Source: Triplophysa rosa
Taxonomy: Eukaryota > Chordata > Actinopteri > Cypriniformes > Nemacheilidae
Assembly (NCBI RefSeq): GCF_024868665.1
Contig: NC_079906.1
Coordinates: forward strand, 11,560,507-11,624,506
DNA length: 64,000 nucleotides
Reading direction: 5' to 3'
Under the pieces are notes generated by a model. It ran no database searches. It had not been told where the DNA came from and worked only from the letters and a program-made list of their open reading frames with translations. The position numbers were made by a program, and so were the translations under genes. Positions 59,375 to 64,000 of the stretch are shown here, one piece after another. The first letter of the stretch is position 1. Each line of letters starts with the position of its first letter.

Positions 59375-60240
59375 CATTATGGCCATGCACTCTCGGATCT
59401 CAATCCAAAGAAAGCAAAACTCCTCATCCACGAAAATAACTCTAACGTATTGATCTCGGTTTGAAACACACACGTCTGCCTCCTTAAACCCCACCAATTA
59501 AAAAAGTGTGCGCGGGGGGTGAATTTCATTAAATTGCCTCACGCATTACCTCCCCACCACAAGCCAACCAGTGCAGAAAAGCAGACATAACATGTTATTA
59601 ATGAGATTTTTCTTCTTTGATTTTCCCCCACATTGAGATTAACAGCGACACGGCATTACATACAGTACACTGTATAAAGACATGCGGCACAGATGCCTGC
59701 ACAGCGTCTCACAGTAAACATGAATACATAGAGAAAGAGCCAGTCGCTTCTTGTTCGTACAGCACTAAACTCCAAAGACGTCGGCGTCATCCGGCACACT
59801 TAGAAATACAATCTTATTAATAGAAAGGCTGGTGGTACAGGCACACTACATCATTATTGTCTTGAGAATGCAGCGCTGGAGAAGGAGGCAATTAGGCTGA
59901 GGAAGCTGCGAGGTTGCCATTATTTTAGCATTTAATGACCAGGCGCTACGGCAGGGGCTTGATGCAGAAATGAGGGCCTCGGCTCTGAAATTATGCATTA
60001 TCTGGCAGATCTTAGCGCACCCCCTTAGACTCCCGCTCCTTCACCATGAATAAATTTACATGGGAATGCTTATTTCTCTAATTTAGGCAGTAAAATTAGA
60101 ATATACAATACAAATCTACCCGCCGAAGACAAGCATCTACTCACTGTTTTGGTTTTTAATGACCCCGTTTCGTGTTTTTCTTCACGGGGGCGGGGGTCAG
60201 GACAGACTTGCGGATATTGCGTCTTTCCTTCATTAGTTCA
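58400..60240. promoter_or_regulatory. Long repeat-poor block, possible conserved noncoding DNA
   Basis: Apart from the GA tract at 59330-59371 there are no recognised repeats over 1.8 kb. The segment 59830-60080 has GGAGGCAATTAGGCTGAGG, TTAGCATTTAATGACC and AAATTATGCATTATC, a dense set of homeodomain/POU-type cores in balanced sequence. No splice-flanked frame. This is the most enhancer-like stretch of the window, by inference. Confidence 0.4.
59330..59371. repeat. GA microsatellite
   Basis: Pure GA run. Confidence 0.95.
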
Positions 60241-60349
60241 GGTACCATTCAAGGAAAATGAAGGAATGCAGTGTTGGGAGTGAGGCTTTGAAGGTTTTTG
60301 TGTCAGAACCTGTTTCAATGTTTTAAAGTCATTTAGAATCATGTTGTTG

Positions 60350-60501
60350 CACTGTAAAAATTTTGAGGTAATACTGTAAATACCAATTTTGCATCAAATT
60401 CATGCAATAACTAATATTTTTATGTTGAATTAACGCAAGATTTTAAGGCAGCTGGGTAACTTCATTTTTTAAGTGGAAACAACAAATCAATTTTTACAGT
60501 G
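60350..60501. mobile_element. MITE, 152 bp, CACTGTAAAAA ends
   Basis: CACTGTAAAAATTTT at the left and AATTTTTACAGTG at the right are perfect inverted ends over 11 bp or more. A G11 homopolymer (60505-60515) follows immediately. Confidence 0.85.
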
Positions 60502-60899
60502 TATGGGGGGGGGGGAGTGGCCGTCGGGTCTGAATATTTAATTACGTATGCCCGGGCGACATATGGGGGCAGTAAAAAGTTGTTGTTTTTAATCAAAGAG
60601 GTTATAGAAACAATTTCGTTCACAGGTTAAAGCTGCGTTGACACTTCTGTAGTGTTACCTGTTTGGGGTTAAGTTATGGTGTTTCATTTAAAGCAACCAT
60701 TATGGAGGTTATTGTTCCTTCTAACTAATCCTCAAAATTGTTCACACATTGTTTTTTCTCATATGGAGTATACAGAACCAGATATCAAGGGGCAGCTTCC
60801 AGTATTTCAACTTCAAAATGGCTGATTTGGCATCAAATCACTGAATCTGCACATTTCGCAGCTTTCAAGTAAATTAAACCCATTTGTTTCAGTGCATCA

Positions 60900-61900
60900 A
60901 CAAACCCATTTGTGTGACCATGTCGACGTGGCCCTGTATGAGCACGGCTGAATTTCTGCTTGAGGATCCGTTTCAGGATTCCTCTCAAGTCAGGACTGAA
61001 GAGACTGCTAAGAGATGTTCATCATTCTTGATCTGAGTCTGTCAGGGCCTGGTGTTGTAGTGCCTCTCGCTATTAGGCGGAATTGACAAGCCAAGAAGGC
61101 AGCGAATAGCAGAAAGGTCTGAAATTAAGGAGGGCATTGCGTGTGTGTGTGAGATGGGGAAAGCAAGTGAAGTGTGGCCGTCATTTAATCTGCAATTTAT
61201 CAGTTTAGGCTGCACCTTGTTACAATGGAAGCAAATTGTGGCTGCTTTCAGAAGAGATGGGATGGTGTCTAGTCTTTCTCTCGCTCTCTCTCTCTCTCTC
61301 TGCAGGCACCCCTTAATGTAGTCTGACAGCAGGGGGCTGGCTAGAGTGAGAGATACTGTATGGTGTAGAGGTATTTTTATTGTTATTATTATTATTTCTG
61401 AAATCCCTCAATTAATATATAGTGTTGTCGTCCCCTCCGTGGGTGAGCAGCCATAGCTGTGTGACAGAGTGGTCAGGCGAGAGAGAGAGGTTGTGTCACC
61501 GGGCCGAGGTCAGACACTGTCTGTTGCTTTGGGAACCGCCACGCACACCCACACGCATTCATACACATCTTTCCTGTAATGCCGAGCACATTCATTTGGA
61601 GGCAATCAATGCTTAATTGGCATTTTTCCCATTAGGCCTCTCTATTAATGTCTTTTTAAATCAGATTTGTATGAGTTGTGAGCTAGTTCATGTTAGATTT
61701 CCCATTTTAGAAGCCTAATCGAATTACCTCATTGGGCTTCTGTGGAATGGTATTTTTCTATATCCACGACAATATTCGATTTAAATGGCCTCCCTACTAA
61801 ACAGGTTGACAAGCATAGTGTATTAATCTTAGTGCCGCGTCTCCCGAAATGACATGCAATCTGCAATACGCTTAACTGTGTTTATGTGCATGGACGCTCG
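60900..61900. promoter_or_regulatory. Repeat-poor block, possible conserved noncoding DNA
   Basis: Segments 61020-61135 and 61560-61870 are non-repetitive, with AATCAATGCTTAATTGGC, CCCATTAGGCCTCTCTATTA and CCTAATCGAATTACC. A CT tract lies at 61276-61302. No exon-like frame. Confidence 0.4.
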
Positions 61901-63400
61901 TGAATGAAGTGTCCATCACTGCACCTGTATCATGAAAACAAAAACACTACAAACTACTGCATGTGGTCCTGAAGTTATATCGCAAGTCTCAGCTTCATGA
62001 CACGCATTCACTGACTACAGAAAATGACAGAAAAATGTCTTTTTTAATCAATTGACAGCACTAATATTATTTTTTACAGCCAACTATTGCTGTATCATCT
62101 ATTTTAGACAAACTCAACCCTTAAAAGCAGTGATATGTCGCTTTACGGGTCAGTCAAACTTTGTTAAAATTATTCTTGTTTACAGAAAGTGGGCATATAC
62201 CAAACCTTTTCCATTAATAGCATTAATTGATTCTTAATTATTTGAAAAGTTGTGTTTTGCTTTAATTTTTACTGTTTTTTTTGTGAATTTTAATGTGCTG
62301 AATACGAAAATCACATTGATTTTATATAATTTTTCCCCATCAATGGTACTGACAAAAAACAAAAAATATTTTCACACATTTATACATTTCAGTAGTATTA
62401 CTCGTACGCAGAAATAGCATAACACTAAGCTCATAACATAACAGTTACTAAAAATGAGTCGTCCAAAACTTCAGAAGTGTACATTTGATCATTTTTGTTT
62501 TTTATGACTAATACTGTCCTCACGAACCAAGTTCCAGATGTAGACACCCATCATTGCTTCATCCCACCTTCCCTGTGATACAGAAATTTCTAGAATTTTC
62601 TGACAGTGACAATTGAATTTTTTTTTTTAATGTGAAAATTTGTACAGTTTTTGTTTATTTGCAATATACCGATATATCGTAATTCATGATATAAGCTCAA
62701 AATTTACTTGAGCTAAATATACACTAAAACATTGATGCTACATGCAAATACATATTATATTACCACAATAATTAACACCACAGAATTGTGCAAGAAGAAC
62801 TAGAAAAATGTGTTACACGGTGTAGTTAATGGTCTTACATGAGACTACATTATGCAGAACTGTTGTGTTTAGTGAGAAAGCATCGCAGTCCTGCCCATAA
62901 GACGAAGTGCTGGGGCATTAGTGGTCAGCAGGACACTGGACCAAGCAGCAGTGCTATCAAACCGTTGCTTTTCTACAAGAGTCTCTTTAATACCGAGCAA
63001 ATTCACCTTTGTTAGCCTGCTGGGTTGACAAGCAGGGCAGGGAAGCCAGGACCGGCCCTGTTTAATGCCTGTGCCCTGTAAAACAGCACTGCGCAGCAGA
63101 AAAGTCAGGGCTGTGTTAAATACCTGCAGGGCATACTCCAGGCAACCAGGGGAGAAGAAGAGAGAGATGGAGGGTGGAAAAAGAACTAGGGCATCTAAAA
63201 AAGGAGAAATGGAGAGCGGGAACTCTCACCTGGCAGGATTTGATGACACACATAAGTTGCAGCGTGTTATTCAAACTAAGTTTCAGAATAGCAGCGGTCT
63301 ATCATGCTGTCTTACATGTAATTACCGGTCGTTCATCTCGCTGGTTACATAAATAACAATCTTAATAACACAAACGTAGCTACTTTGTTTTGTAGGGTTC
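61901..63400. other. Noncoding stretch, nothing recognised
   Basis: Mostly AT-rich; 62870-63340 is more balanced. The 95-codon frame 63065-63352 shows no domain. Confidence 0.3.
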
Positions 63401-63406
63401 ACATTA

Positions 63407-63555
63407 CACTGAAAAAAAATACTGTAAAAAATTAATATTGTGTCAGATGAGGAGTCAGAAGTTTTTTTTTCCTGTAATTTTTTTTAAACTACATTCAAAG
63501 AATATTTTGTAAACCAAAACAGTTAAATTCCATAAAATTACTTTTTTTTGCAGTG
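63407..63555. mobile_element. MITE with CACTG...CAGTG ends
   Basis: Left CACTGAAAAAAAATACTG, right TTACTTTTTTTTGCAGTG. Probably related to 60350-60501. It abuts the next repeat. Confidence 0.65.
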
Positions 63556-63778
63556 TCCACTAGCGATGCCATGGAAGAACCATTTTTGCATCCACAAAGA
63601 ACCATTCAAAGATTATTCAAAGAAGCATCTCTTTCTTAGCTTGTTATAATTTGAAGAACCATTTTTCTTGCCAGAACGAAACTTTTGTGAAACAGACATG
63701 TTCTTTGGATGTTAAGGTTCTTTATGGAACCATTGAGACAAAAAAGGTTCTTCTATGGCATCGTGAAGATGAAAAGTT
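63556..63778 (+). mobile_element. AAAGAACC/GGTTCTTT repeat, second copy
   Basis: CCACAAAGAACCATTCAAAG, TTCTTTGGATGTTAAGG and TTTATGGAACCATTGAGAC match the copy at 35282-35500. Right end is diffuse. Confidence 0.7.
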
Positions 63779-64000
63779 TCTGCCTAAAACTGAGTTTACC
63801 CAAAAGCTCTTGTCCCCTTGTTATAGATAATTTAAAAAATGTACCTTTTTACACAACTACCGGTACACAAATCAATCAGATCAGTCTTGTTTACTTGTGT
63901 AAAACCTGAAATATACATTTTTTTGCACCTGTAACCGACATGTTCTCAAACCCCAATCCAATCCCTTGAGGTCTTTAAAACAGGAGCAGACTGAACTGTG
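63779..64000. other. Noncoding stretch, nothing recognised
   Basis: Window end; the 66-codon frame 63709-63909 begins in the repeat. Confidence 0.3.

Noticed and set aside
1..64000. tRNA, rRNA, snRNA or microRNA genes
   Set aside because: No A/B-box pair with cloverleaf potential, rRNA core or snRNA signature was recognised by eye; a covariance-model scan would be decisive. The hairpins seen are better explained as MITEs.

Overview
This window looks like noncoding DNA from a teleost fish, most likely a cyprinid (carp, goldfish or zebrafish relatives). The evidence is the repeat content. Many dispersed copies of short DNA transposons of kinds common in cyprinid genomes are present, for example the family with termini AGGGATAGTTCACCC, the GGGCTGTCAA hAT type, the AAAGAACC/GGTTCTTT type and the AGGGGTCATATGAC type. 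There is abundant GA/CT and CA microsatellite DNA and moderate-to-low GC. I found no complete protein-coding gene, no rRNA, no tRNA and no bacterial-style operon. The long open frames are almost all chance frames, frames through microsatellites or frames through repeats.

Two patterns alternate. (1) Islands of repeats: TTAA-flanked MITE-like copies at about 1.95, 10.0, 11.6, 17.7, 18.5, 19.9, 27.7 and 44.0 kb; a three-layer nest at 7.9-9.9 kb; a nest of at least four insertions at 22.5-25.5 kb; palindromic or paired-end elements at 26.9, 35.2, 38.5-38.8, 41.4, 50.9 and 60.35 kb; and a TTAA-flanked element at 45.5-47.4 kb that carries a THAP-like exon remnant and has itself been invaded by a 1.28-kb inverted repeat. 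(2) Repeat-poor stretches of balanced composition with short AT-rich homeodomain-type cores (TAATTA, ATTAA). Examples are 0-0.9, 7.0-7.8, 15.2-17.5, 28.3-29.5, 31.9-34.9, 42.5-43.7, 51.4-52.6, 54.3-55.3, 57.4-61.9 kb. They resemble the conserved noncoding or enhancer DNA around vertebrate developmental genes, but conservation cannot be seen from a single sequence, so these calls are inference.

Two segments look like real spliced exons of unidentified genes: 48318-48486 on the minus strand (strong acceptor, open frame, GTAATG donor) and 12305-12440 on the plus strand (strong acceptor, 44 open codons then TGA). If either is real, part of the window is intronic. The strongest directly visible results are the nested insertions, because target-site duplications and intact copies of the host elements elsewhere in the window fix the breakpoints.
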